Made by a program: the position numbers and the translations under genes. Under the pieces are notes generated by a model. The model searched no databases and was not told the origin of the DNA. It was given only the letters and a program-made list of their open reading frames with translations. This document shows, one piece after another, positions 8,897 to 18,723 of a stretch of 64,000 nt of DNA. Each line of letters starts with the position of its first letter. Positions within the stretch are counted from its first letter, which is position 1. The stretch is from SKVR01 sp037441525 (lineage in GTDB: Bacteria; Bacteroidota; Bacteroidia; Bacteroidales; UBA7960). The DNA is taken from NCBI GenBank assembly GCA_037441525.1, contig JBBISA010000017.1, positions 1 through 64,000 of the forward strand, in the 5' to 3' direction.

Positions 8897-8903
8897 ATAA
8901 ACA

Positions 8904-10973
8904 ATGAACCGACGCGATTTTATTAAATTATCAGCACTAACTTCAGCGGGTATCATGTACCATCCTTTAGATTTATTTTCATCACAAAACAATTCATATC
9001 AACAGCAAACCCTGACCCTGGATGAAATGACTTTAAGAATCGCGCAGGACGGTTCCTTTAGTATTTCCAGCGGCGATATTGCAATAACAAATTGTTATCC
9101 TGTTTTCGACCTGTCATTGAAAAGGGCCTTATCGGCAGAAACTAATCAAGCGCAAAAAACAATAACCTACAGGTTTGAGGGTAGAAGAAAGCTACACATA
9201 AGATTCTCAGAAAACCGTGGACAGGTTTTGCTAAATACTGCCCTTGAAGGATTTGATCAGCTGCCAAGATTTGTATTTCCGCTGGGCGAAGGAGAAATAA
9301 AGGGCGCTGACCGATTCTTAAAACAAGGGATGGGGTCTGCGGGTCCTAGTGGCATTTTCGCATTTCCTGAAACCAGTGCAGAATTTGAACAGGCACAACT
9401 TAGGGAGCGGGTTTGGTCGTACGACAGTTACCTGGTAGCCGGATTGTTGGCGGGTAGGAAAACCCTGACCATTAGCGTCAACGACCACTCAAAATTTCTT
9501 TTCAGGTCTACCTGCTATAACAAACATTTGCGATTTGGGCTCACAGACAGGCACTTGAATTCCGAAAAAATATTTATAAATTCTGGTTTCCGAACCGAAG
9601 CAATAAAAACCACCGGCGCCATTATTCACCTTCCTGAAATTTGTATTATGGCGGCACAACAACCATTTGCTCTTTTCAACCAGGTTGCACGCAATATAGC
9701 TGAATTTAACAAAGTATCACTTCCGCACACGCCGCGGTATTACTATTGCAGCTGGAATTACAAGGAACATGAGTTTACCCAGGATGATTTGGATAAACAA
9801 ATATTAAGCCTGGGCCAGGTTCGCCCCACCATACCCTTGCAGACTTTGCAGATTGATAATGGGTACTGCCATTTTGGTGAATGGCTGGAGGCAAACCATC
9901 GTTTCCCATTAGGGATGAAACATGCATTTGCTGAAATCAAAAAAGCCGGATATGAAGCAGGCATCTGGATAGGCCCGTTTATGGTTAGCAGCAATTCATT
10001 CATATTTAAAAATCACAAAGAGTGGCTTTTACGCGATTTGCAGGGCAATATTCTTACCGAATGGGAGAGCCATGTTTCGGGCGGAAGTGTGCATGTGCTC
10101 GACACAAGTCATCCAGATGCCTTTCAGTACCTTCGAAGAGTTTTTAGTACAATGAAAGAATGGGGTGCCACAACCTTTAAAACCGATTTTCTCGATTGGG
10201 GTCATCGCGATTCAACCCAGGTAAAACGCTTCCGGCCTGGTAAAACATCTGTAGAATACTTCCGCGAAGTGGCAACCATGATTCGTGAAACCATTGGGCC
10301 GGAATGTTACTGGGTGGGATGTGCAGCCCCCTTTGCCCCACTGATAGGTTTGGTAGATGGTATGCGAGTTTCAAACAATGTAAGCCAAGCATGGGGGCAA
10401 GAAAGCACCATCAATATGTTTGAATCAATGGTTCATTGCCAATATTTTAACAACGTTTTCTGGCAAAACGATCCCGACGGGGTTTATGCCCGCCAGTATA
10501 ATATAGAACTTACCGAAAACGAACGGATTGCTATAGCCTATTTCAACGGAATAATGGGAGGAGTAGTAAATACCTCAGATATGTTTGCGCATCTGACCGA
10601 CTCACAATTAGACCTGATTAGGTTTTTAAACCCTGGCCCTGTAAAGGGCACTGCGCAACTTCCTTTCTGGACAATGCCAAACCGATCCGGGTTAATTGTA
10701 GCCTTAAGGCCTTTTCCCAGAAGGCGCATTTGGGGATTGCTGTTTGTAAACACAACCGATCAGGAACAGCAAATTTTATCATCAATAAAAGACCTTATAG
10801 GTTTCGATGAGATATACGTATATTTATGGACACACCGCAATAGTTTTTCATTGGGTCTTTTATCGGAGCTAAAGGCACCAATACCACCACGATCGGCAAG
10901 ATTATTATTTTTGAATCAAAGAAGAGAGTCGCCAACGCGCCGATTAAGAATTTCGGGTTTATTGGAGGAATAA
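8904..10973 (+). CDS. Tat-exported GH36/GH27-like alpha-galactosidase-type protein
   Basis: The 689-residue protein starts with a twin-arginine signal (MNRRDFIKLSALTSAG). An N-terminal beta-sandwich is followed by a TIM barrel of the melibiase clan: LQIDNGY near residue 315, AGIWIGPF near 354, and FKTDFLDWG with D428 as the expected nucleophile. The segment that normally carries the acid/base Asp (consensus like MRIGPDV) reads GMRVSNNVSQAW at 486-497, with N492 where Asp is expected. The enzyme may use another acid, have a different specificity, or bind without hydrolysis. It is the second gene of the GH9-GH36 operon. Alpha-galactosyl side-chain removal is the family-level guess; the exact substrate is unknown. 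Confidence 0.8.
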   Translation: MNRRDFIKLSALTSAGIMYHPLDLFSSQNNSYQQQTLTLDEMTLRIAQDGSFSISSGDIAITNCYPVFDLSLKRALSAETNQAQKTITYRFEGRRKLHIRFSENRGQVLLNTALEGFDQLPRFVFPLGEGEIKGADRFLKQGMGSAGPSGIFAFPETSAEFEQAQLRERVWSYDSYLVAGLLAGRKTLTISVNDHSKFLFRSTCYNKHLRFGLTDRHLNSEKIFINSGFRTEAIKTTGAIIHLPEICIMAAQQPFALFNQVARNIAEFNKVSLPHTPRYYYCSWNYKEHEFTQDDLDKQILSLGQVRPTIPLQTLQIDNGYCHFGEWLEANHRFPLGMKHAFAEIKKAGYEAGIWIGPFMVSSNSFIFKNHKEWLLRDLQGNILTEWESHVSGGSVHVLDTSHPDAFQYLRRVFSTMKEWGATTFKTDFLDWGHRDSTQVKRFRPGKTSVEYFREVATMIRETIGPECYWVGCAAPFAPLIGLVDGMRVSNNVSQAWGQESTINMFESMVHCQYFNNVFWQNDPDGVYARQYNIELTENERIAIAYFNGIMGGVVNTSDMFAHLTDSQLDLIRFLNPGPVKGTAQLPFWTMPNRSGLIVALRPFPRRRIWGLLFVNTTDQEQQILSSIKDLIGFDEIYVYLWTHRNSFSLGLLSELKAPIPPRSARLLFLNQRRESPTRRLRISGLLEE

Positions 10974-11093
10974 AACCCCTTACCTTTTGGTTAATATTTT
11001 ATAGTGATGTCTCAATTTTCAAATGATAATTATATTTAATTGATAATTAATAACATACAAGCGCTCTTTGAATGTTTGATATGAATTGACTGA

Positions 11094-11182
11094 TATCTTT
11101 GCACCAAAAAAGCAAATAATTTTAGCTAATCTATAAGGTTTTTTCAATATAATTAGCTGAATTAAATATTTTTTTAAATTTG
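11094..11182 (+). promoter_or_regulatory. Two candidate -7 elements upstream of the symporter
   Basis: TATCTTTG at 11094-11101 and TAAATTTG at 11175-11182 both fit TAnnTTTG, 254 and 173 bases before the symporter start. The 381-base spacer 10974-11354 is AT-rich and shows nothing else recognisable. TTTG boxes upstream of the first element are at non-ideal spacing (15 and 23 bases). Confidence 0.35.
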
Positions 11183-11354
11183 CCCAAACAATAAATAATT
11201 TAGTGCACCAATGGGTAACTCATCTCCGAATAAGCTTTATAGCGAGAATTTTTTCTTAGGCAATATATTTCAATTAAAACGACCAAGAACAAAATGATTT
11301 ATATGGTAATAGAATTATATTCATCTGTATTAACCCGAAAATAATAACCATACT

Positions 11355-12767
11355 ATGAAAGACAACCCATCCCTTTTGCCACTTAAGGAAAAAATCGCTT
11401 ATGGCTTTGGAGACCTGGCATCGGTGCTCTACTGGCAAACATTCATGCTGTATCTTACATATTTCTACACCGATGTGTTTATTATTCCGGCAGGTGTGGC
11501 AGCATTTATGTTTTTGATTACCAGAATTTTTGACGGAATAAACGACCCGATAATGGGAATGATTGCCGATCGCACCAATACCCGATGGGGCAAGTTCAGG
11601 CCCTACCTTCTGTGGCTTTGTGTTCCCTTTGCTATTTCTGGGGTATTGGTATTTACTACTCCTGATTTCAATGAATCGGGAAAAATTATCTGGGCTTATT
11701 CTACTTTCATACTAATTATGGTTCTTTACACAGCCATCAACATACCTTATACAGCTCTTATGGGAGTAATATCGCCCGACTCTCATGAAAGAACAACCGT
11801 ATCGTCCATAAAATTCATTTTTGCCTTTGGAGCAGGTATAATAGTTTCGGCTACCCTTCTGCCCATGACCAAGTTTTTTGGTGGCGGCAACGAGCAGCAG
11901 GGATGGCAGTACTCGTTCGTAGTTTATGGCATTGCGGCAATTGCGTTTTTCCTTATTGCATTTTCCGGAACCCGCGAAAGGGTTGCTCCACCAGCAGAAC
12001 AAAAACAATCAGTTAAAAAGGATATCCTTGAACTTATTACCAACGTACCCTGGCTTGTGCTCTTGGTAACTACCCTTACCTTCATACTTTTTGTCGCTAT
12101 TAAAGGAAGTGTTACAGCCCATTACTTCAAATATTTTATTGGTGAGCAGACTCTTAAACTTCCATTTGCTGAAACCAAATCCTACGATTTTGAAACAATA
12201 GTATCTGCTTTCAACACCATCGGGCAAATATCATCTTTGCTTGGGGTGCTGCTGGTAATGTGGGTTGCAAAAAAACTTGGAAAGAGAAATACTTTCATTT
12301 TGTTTTTTATACTTGCCATTTTAAGTACTGTCCTTGTGTACTTCCTTTCAGCAAAACAACTTGGATTGATCTTTTTATTGCAAATAGTAGGTTCGATGAC
12401 GGGAGGTCCGCTGAGTGTTTTATTGTGGGCAATGTATGCCGATACGGCTGATTACGGCGAATGGAAAAAAGGTCGCCGGGCAACCGGGCTTGTTTTTTCA
12501 GCTTCTACAATGTCGCAGAAATTTGGCTGGGCTATTGGTGCTTTTATAGCATTGAACCTTATGGCCAGCGTTGGCTTTCAACCCAATGAAAACCAATCGA
12601 CCGATAGTCTTCGGGGCCTATTGATGTTGTTCACCCTCATACCGGCAGCCATAGGGATGATTTCACTACTCATATACCTTGCTTATCCATTAAACGATAA
12701 GAGAGTAAAGGAAATGACTGACGAATTGCAGCGCAGAAGGGTTCAGGCCCCTGATCAGGCCATTTGA
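11355..12767 (+). CDS. GPH-family (MelB-like) sugar:cation symporter
   Basis: The 470-residue protein has about 12 membrane helices. Signatures of the glycoside-pentoside-hexuronide:cation symporter family are clear: LKEKIAYGFGDLAS at the N-terminus, RIFDGINDPIMGMIADRT (residues about 56-73) and WGKFRPYLLW (about 77-86), then a cytoplasmic half-way loop and WAMYADTADYGEWKKGRRATG (about 359-379). It imports mono- or oligosaccharides with Na+ or H+ across the inner membrane. Its place after the glycosidases suggests uptake of the sugars they release. A hairpin terminator follows the gene at 12788-12846, so it is probably transcribed alone. Confidence 0.92.
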   Translation: MKDNPSLLPLKEKIAYGFGDLASVLYWQTFMLYLTYFYTDVFIIPAGVAAFMFLITRIFDGINDPIMGMIADRTNTRWGKFRPYLLWLCVPFAISGVLVFTTPDFNESGKIIWAYSTFILIMVLYTAINIPYTALMGVISPDSHERTTVSSIKFIFAFGAGIIVSATLLPMTKFFGGGNEQQGWQYSFVVYGIAAIAFFLIAFSGTRERVAPPAEQKQSVKKDILELITNVPWLVLLVTTLTFILFVAIKGSVTAHYFKYFIGEQTLKLPFAETKSYDFETIVSAFNTIGQISSLLGVLLVMWVAKKLGKRNTFILFFILAILSTVLVYFLSAKQLGLIFLLQIVGSMTGGPLSVLLWAMYADTADYGEWKKGRRATGLVFSASTMSQKFGWAIGAFIALNLMASVGFQPNENQSTDSLRGLLMLFTLIPAAIGMISLLIYLAYPLNDKRVKEMTDELQRRRVQAPDQAI

Positions 12768-12787
12768 ACCGAACCCTAAGAAATATC

Positions 12788-12846
12788 AAAAAGGCCACAC
12801 GGACATCTCATTTCGCAATGAAACGAATTTCAGGGTGGCTTTTTAT
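12788..12846 (+). terminator. Hairpin terminator after the symporter
   Basis: AAAAAGGCCAC (12788-12798) pairs with GTGGCTTTTT (12835-12844) with one bulged base. The loop is long and partly self-complementary. The 3' arm ends in a T run, as for a rho-independent terminator. Confidence 0.6.
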
Positions 12847-12887
12847 ATTTCCAATAATACATTAAAAATCCTTAATGACCCAAACCC

Positions 12888-14348
12888 ATGAATATCAAAA
12901 CCATTAAAAATTTGGCATTTATTTGCGCAGCTGTTATATTGGTCTCGTGCACTATATCCAAACCATCCGAAATTCCCTGGACAGATCTGTTCGATAAGAC
13001 ATCAATGGACGGCTGGATGTCCACAAACGGCCAAAATACATTTAGTGTGGTTGATGAGAAACTTGTAAGCGAAGGAAATCATTCGGTGCTTTATTATACA
13101 GGTGCAGTAAATGGGGCAATATTCAGAAACTTCGAATTCAGTGCCGATGTATTTACTACTCCTGGCAGCCAGGCCGCTATATACTTTCACTGGTCAAACC
13201 CTGAATCGGGACAGCCCACGTCAGGATATGCGGTTCAGATTGATAACGGCGACGGCACAACATCAGGCTTATGCAAAACGGGTAGCCTAACTGCTATTCG
13301 CGATGTTTATAAAACACACGCACGTGATAATGAATGGACCAACCTTCGGATTGTGGTTAAAGGAAAGAACATTGAAGTTTTTGTTAACAATGTGCAAACT
13401 GTTGACTATACAGAGCCTGAAATGATAATCCGCGAGGAAAATCTGGAAGGCCGCTACCTTTCGATGGGCACCTTTGCTCTTGAAGCTGGCCCCGGTAAAA
13501 TATCCTTCAGAAATATAAAAATCAGAATCCTGGCCAATGATGTTGAATGGGAACCAGGCCCGGAATATTTTACTCCCGAAAAGCAACATGCTGTAAACAC
13601 CCTGATTAGTCGTGGGTATCCTTTAATCGATTACCACGTGCACATGAAGGGGGAGGTTACGTTGGATGATATTCTTGATAAATCGCGTCGCACAGGAATT
13701 TTCTGCAGCCTCGCCCCCAATTGCGGTATTGGTTTCCCCATCGATACCAACGAAAAACTTGAAGAATTCTACAGCCAGTTTAATGATGTGCCCATATTCC
13801 TTGCCATGCAGGCCGAAGGACGCGAATGGGTTACCACATTCGGAAAGGCATCAATAGCAAAATACGATTATGTTTTTACCGATGCCATGACATTTTCAGA
13901 CAGACAAGGTAACCGTATGCAGATTTGGAAGGATGAACAGGTAAAAATTGACGATCCCCAGGATTTTATGGAACTATTGGTTGAAACCATTGAAGATGTG
14001 CTAGACCATGAAAAGATCGACATTTATGTTAATGCAACTTTCCTCCCTACGGTAATTGCCGGGGATTATGATGCATTATGGACAGAACAAAGGATGAACA
14101 GAGTTGTGAACGCCCTTGCAAGAAATGGTATTGCCCTGGAAATAAGCGCCAGGTACCAGATCCCCTCTGCCGCATTTATCAGAAAAGCAAAGAAAGCAGG
14201 GGTTAAATTTGCCTTTGGTACAAACAATAGCGATCACGATTTCGCCAACCTTGATTATTGCCTGGCTATGATTAATGAATGTAATTTGCAACCCGATGAT
14301 TTCTTTTTCCCAAAACCTCATGGTTTTAAGCCTGTTCAGGTAAAATAG
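12888..14348 (+). CDS. Lipoprotein with DUF1080 (3-keto-glycoside hydrolase-like) and PHP-type hydrolase domains
   Basis: The signal peptide ends in a lipobox (ILVSC, Cys21). Residues about 30-215 form a DUF1080 laminin-G-like jelly roll (LFDKTSMDGWM, FSADVFTT, AAIYFHWS, NEWTNLRIVVKG, ISFRNIKIRIL). A second domain from about residue 240 is PHP/amidohydrolase-like: DYHVHMKG gives H250 and H252 as a metal-binding HxH pair, and a late GTNNSDHD supplies D449/H450. DUF1080 proteins are linked to 3-keto-sugar and glycoside hydrolysis; PHP domains are metal-dependent hydrolases, often phosphoesterases. The 486-residue length fits the two domains joined. The exported location and the neighbouring glycosidases suggest a role in processing a modified sugar; this is inference. 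Confidence 0.75.
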   Translation: MNIKTIKNLAFICAAVILVSCTISKPSEIPWTDLFDKTSMDGWMSTNGQNTFSVVDEKLVSEGNHSVLYYTGAVNGAIFRNFEFSADVFTTPGSQAAIYFHWSNPESGQPTSGYAVQIDNGDGTTSGLCKTGSLTAIRDVYKTHARDNEWTNLRIVVKGKNIEVFVNNVQTVDYTEPEMIIREENLEGRYLSMGTFALEAGPGKISFRNIKIRILANDVEWEPGPEYFTPEKQHAVNTLISRGYPLIDYHVHMKGEVTLDDILDKSRRTGIFCSLAPNCGIGFPIDTNEKLEEFYSQFNDVPIFLAMQAEGREWVTTFGKASIAKYDYVFTDAMTFSDRQGNRMQIWKDEQVKIDDPQDFMELLVETIEDVLDHEKIDIYVNATFLPTVIAGDYDALWTEQRMNRVVNALARNGIALEISARYQIPSAAFIRKAKKAGVKFAFGTNNSDHDFANLDYCLAMINECNLQPDDFFFPKPHGFKPVQVK

Positions 14349-14396
14349 CAATTACCATGAAGTGTTACTGTTTCAGGTTCACCACAAAAACTCCCC

Positions 14397-16414
14397 CTAA
14401 TCTTTACGAAGCTTACCGTTTATCACGCATGCGTCAGGGGCAATGAACCTCATCATAAACAAATCTGCCGGCATCAGTCCAGGTATTAAGACTTTCAACA
14501 TGCACCCGATCGAAATATCCATGCGGAAGCTGAGAAAATTCAACATCCTGCACCTGTGTGGCAATAATTACCATAGAGTGTCGTGGAATGGTTACCAGCA
14601 TGCCATGAGTAAGATTAATGGCACCAGAGTTAATATTTGTTTCTACTGAACTGAAATCACCATTCCAGATGCTATACATTGTTGCATTGGTAGAGTAATT
14701 TACACCCTCGGGAAGCGCTATCTGGATTGTAAACGGGTTAACAAAATCGCGGTTAATGAGCAATAGACTCAAATTTTCGTCAAGGTTATACGCGTAGGCA
14801 CCTAAAGGTTCCCAATTTATCTTCTGCCCGTTGCTGTTGGTAATTATATCGTTGGTAATAAACTCTGTATAAAGAACATGCCCCTTGCAAAAACGATTAA
14901 AAAACTTACCCGTCAGGAACAAAGGCAGCCGCTTGTAATTCTCTGAAGGCCTGGTTATTAGCCATTCGCTTCCTGGTAGGTAGAAAATAGTAGGCTCTAT
15001 TGAGCCAAAACGCATGCCTGCTGCAAGATAATCGGTCATTACAATAGCTTGCCCGAAACTGTCTTTGTAAGCAGAAGTGGTCATGTTTGACTCGTTTAAA
15101 TAGAAAGTTTTTATGGTTCCAGTAACTGACAGCATATCTCTGATAGTGAGATCGAGACCTGCTATGTTCTTTGCTGACATGCCTGTGTTATGGATTACCA
15201 TTCTTCCACGTTTTAGTCCCAAACCATTATCGAGTGGGTTAAAAGCTGTGGTAGAAACAGGAAATATTACACTGATTTCAGATGCATGTTATACAGCATC
15301 GAGGGCCTGCAGAGTATTGCCATATTCAGTTTCAGGAGAAAGGTTGCGGATAATTACATTATCGGCAAAGATAAACCCATCTGTATTGTACAAAACCCCG
15401 TCAATAAAAAGGTTATAGGCAACAACTGTAGTTTTGGATTCTGCCGCACCTTCCCATTTTATATGCTTGGTAAGGCCTTAATGATTGAAGAATCTGTAAA
15501 TTCTGCGGATGATTGGGGGATTTTCATCGCTTGCAAAGGTAGTAACAGAAAGAGTGTTACTTATTAACGACTCATTACCTATATTGTCAACTGAGGTAAC
15601 AACAATATCAAGTGTGGTTAAAGCTTCCAGTCCATCAACCCTGGCCTACTACAAAATTTTGCGCAACCGACCTTACTTTGTTGTCACCGATAACAGTTCC
15701 TGCCTCATTCTGTGATGTTCCCCTGAAAATTACACGTTGCATATTGCTGTAATTTGTATTGGTAATCAGCAACATAACAAAACGGTCGGTTGATTGCATT
15801 ACGCAAAAATATATACCTGAAACTTTAGATATTATGTACCATTTATAAAAAGAAGTAAAGAAATCGCTGCCTGTGCAAGGGGGTTTATTTACACATTCAC
15901 TTTCTACAGTTAAAGGGCTCTTGTCAAAGTCCAGAAATGCATAGGGAGCTCTACCTGAGTCAATAATAGTATCGAAAACTGGCTGGCTCGATGTCGGAAC
16001 GTTCTCCTGCCAGAAAACAATCGTGAAGCTGGAAGTTCATTCCTTTTGTATTGTAATCTATAATGCTCACTTCCAGGCTATTTACTATTGTTTGTTCACC
16101 ATCTTTACAGGTAAGTTCAATTTCGGCCATTCCGGTTTGCCCTTTTCAAGAATATCAACCCGGGCAAATTGTATTCCTGCTATATATTGCACCTGTATAA
16201 TTTCGAGCAAGGCGGTATTTTTTGATACTGCGGAAACCTAAAGGGTTTGCAAAGAAAGGTTTTCAAAACCCGAAACAAGGATTTGATTCTGACCTGAACC
16301 GGCAAAAATATTAAGATTGTTCTGCCCGGGAGCGTCCGGGCCTGTTTGTGCCCATACTGGAGAAAAAGCCAGAAGGGCAATGAAAAGACTGGTTACCTTG
16401 AAGCATTCTTTCAT
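14397..16414 (-). pseudogene. Decayed secreted Fn3 protein with glycosidase-like C-terminal region
   Basis: The reading starts at 16414 with a clean signal peptide (MKECFKVTSLFIALLAFSPV) and overlaps the nth stop codon as ATGA. In-frame stops occur near 16239 (L-stop-VSAVSK) and near 15292 (LDAV-stop-HASEIS). Frame changes occur near 16130, 15965, 15645 and 15470, and one is likely near 14445. Joining the frames gives a beta-rich domain, then two fibronectin type III-like domains (LTTLDIVVTSVDNIGNES, and LSPETEYGNTLQALDAV), then about 260 residues (open from 15222) resembling the C-terminal part of a clan-A glycosidase (SLLLINRDF, VTIPRHSMVIIAT). Barrel motifs are not seen, so an internal deletion is likely. 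At least six lesions make sequencing error an unlikely cause. Confidence 0.8.
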
Positions 16415-17082
16415 GTTGGAGAAAATTTGGTATTGTAATGCTTGCACATATAAGTAAAAGGGCACTCAATGCATTTGGGTTTTCGGGCTACACAAATATA
16501 CCTTCCATGCAAAATCAACCAATGATGGGCTATTGCGAGTAAATTTTCGGGGATGAGTTTTACCAGTTGCTTTTCGGTTTCTAAGGGAGTTTTAGCGTTG
16601 GTGGTAAGACCAATACGGGCAGCAACCCTGAATACATGAGTATCGACCGCCAGGGCCGGTTTGTTAAACACCACTGAAGCAATAACATTGGCAGTTTTGC
16701 GACCCACCCCTGGTAACTGTTGCAATTCTTCAATCGAATCGGGTACTACTCCCTGAAACTTATCCAGCAACACATTAGCCATCCCCAAAAGATTTTTTGC
16801 TTTGTTATTGGGGTAAGAGCAGCTCCTTATCAGGGCAAAAATATCTTCAATTGTGGCCAGTGCCAGAAAGGCCGCTGTGGGAAACCGCTCAAAAAATCGG
16901 GGAGTAATCATATTTACCCGCTTATCGGTGCACTGGGCCGATAAAATCACCGCGACCAATAATTCGTAAGCATTTGAATAAACCAACTCGGTTTCGGCAA
17001 CTGGTTGGTGCTTTTGAAAATAGTCGAGGAGGAACTGAATTCGCTGTTTTTTTGTATTAACTTTTCTGGCAGCCTCTGGCAT
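16411..17082 (-). CDS. nth: Endonuclease III (DNA glycosylase/AP lyase)
   Basis: The protein is 223 residues, the normal family size. The helix-hairpin-helix reads LPGVGRKTANV, with the catalytic Lys in GRKT. The catalytic Asp lies in AVDTHVFRVA. The C-terminal iron-sulfur loop has the C-x6-C-x2-C-x5-C spacing (CVARKPKCIECPFTYMC). It removes oxidised pyrimidines and nicks abasic sites in base excision repair. The gene ends in an ATGA overlap with the decayed Fn3 gene downstream, so that gene was once translationally coupled to it. The nth reading frame itself is intact. Confidence 0.96.
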   Translation of the reverse strand: MPEAARKVNTKKQRIQFLLDYFQKHQPVAETELVYSNAYELLVAVILSAQCTDKRVNMITPRFFERFPTAAFLALATIEDIFALIRSCSYPNNKAKNLLGMANVLLDKFQGVVPDSIEELQQLPGVGRKTANVIASVVFNKPALAVDTHVFRVAARIGLTTNAKTPLETEKQLVKLIPENLLAIAHHWLILHGRYICVARKPKCIECPFTYMCKHYNTKFSPT

Positions 17083-17267
17083 ATTTTGTTTATTCGATTG
17101 TTGAAAAGAAGAACCCGGAAACTGGCTAAATAATAGTCAAGCTGTCCGGGCACTAATATAGAATTTAAAAGGGAATATCAGTTTATGATAAGAAACTTTT
17201 AACGTGTACCTGACATCAAGAGTTTGGCAAACTTTTGACTTTAATAGTTTAACTTACCACGGCTAAA

Positions 17268-18532
17268 TTAGTCAAATACTATGCTTATGCCACCTCTGTC
17301 ACCAAACCAGTTCTGTGAAACCCAGTTGCGGTAATTGCTTTCCCACAGCACATCCGGGGCTATTTCGAGATCATCTGCCGTTTCGTAACGGGTATTGAAA
17401 AAATGGTTGTAGAAAACCATTCCACCAAAATCATGAATATTTTTATGAAGTTTGTGGCTGTAAACTCCTCTTATTTCGTTGAGGAAGCTTTATCGATCAG
17501 CAGTCCATTTATTATTATAAATCAGTTGGCTTGAATGAACTTCCAGGGAAAGCATTGACCTTTCGGGGAATGAGATGCGTGAACCCAATCCGTAGCCTTG
17601 TGCATGAATATTTCGATCATCGAGGGGCTGATAACCCCACGAAAGTATATTATAAAAAACCGGAACACTTGTTTTGAAGGACACATTCACAAGCATTGCA
17701 TCGCTGGCAGCCATATCGAGTTGTATTAAACCTCCCTTTCTTACAAAACTCAATACTCCGATGGGGAGGCCGGCAACAGAATCAGCAATATTGATAACAC
17801 CGATCTGCAATCCCTGCACCATATTGGCAATATTCAGGAAACCCGAAACCTGAACCCCTTTCATATCGCGGGCTACATTCCTAAACCCAGCAGCCTGTAT
17901 CCCTTCGGCAGTTTCGCCATTAATATTGGCATAACCTGCTACCCTAATCCCCCGGGCATTGGCCCTCACAACATTCATAAAGCCTGCAACTTCTATCCCA
18001 TACATATTCTGACCAGTAACATTCATAAAGCTGGCCCCGCGAATACCACTTACATTTCCGCGGGTTACGTTCATAAACCCCGAACCTGCAATTGCATCCT
18101 GATTCCCATTTACCACATTCATAAAACCTGCACTGGCCAGGCCGCTGTGGTTCCCTCGAATTGCATTCATAAATCCGGAAAGATGAATACCTTTGGCATC
18201 GCCGCTGATAACATTCATAAATCCTGCTCCCTGTATGCCCATTTGGTTACCGATGACAACGTTTCCAAACCCTGCAAACTGAAGGCCTCCAACCCTGCCC
18301 TTATTAATATTCATAAAACCACCAAGCTCGGCTCCTTCAACTCCCGAATTGGCACCTATAAAAAGGTTAAAACTCATATTATAACGGTTATGCATGGTTT
18401 CAATGCCAACAGTACCAATGCCCGTTAAAAACTGAACTGAAAATTGCGCAGTTGGGGTTCATTTTGTTGAGCAGAAACACTTAAGGTTAGCATAATCAGC
18501 ACCAGAAAGACCATAATTGAATTTGTTTTCAT
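17268..18532 (-). pseudogene. Surface protein with about twelve 16-residue repeats, broken
   Basis: A signal peptide (MKTNSIMVFLVLIMLTLSVSA) starts at 18532 and continues to NFQFSF before a stop. Near 18440 one base appears missing in a T run, and the body resumes one frame over as VQFLTGIGTVGIET. The body has about twelve units of 16 residues on the pattern AGFMNVVxGNxxGIxx, as in LA_2272-type surface repeat proteins. A stop at 17490-17492 interrupts the frame, but the same frame continues for 73 protein-like codons (EIRGVYSHKL, GGMVFYN, ending GGISIVFD) to a second stop at 17268, like the end of an outer-membrane beta-barrel. With two lesions the gene is probably inactive; a single shift alone could be an assembly error. 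Confidence 0.7.
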
Positions 18533-18723
18533 TGTTTGCCATTTTTAGGTTGATAATAGTTTTTCGGTTTCCCTGGTTCAATCGGCATACCAATATATGC
18601 AAAAAACTACTATTCAAATAATTAACAAAAAACTTATCAAGGGAGTGGTTGGGATAGCCCCAAAAAACCAAACTTATGATTGTTCAGTAACAGACACTGA
18701 TGTTCAAAATAGGGCATCAAAAT

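Noticed and set aside
2566..14348. Classical polysaccharide utilisation locus with SusCD
   Set aside because: No TonB receptor or SusD-like gene lies in this stretch; the nearest receptor (21227-23662) pairs with DUF4249 and is in a separate operon.
18565..18600. tRNA-like GGTTCAATC sequence
   Set aside because: No acceptor stem, D arm or anticodon arm can be formed around it on either strand.
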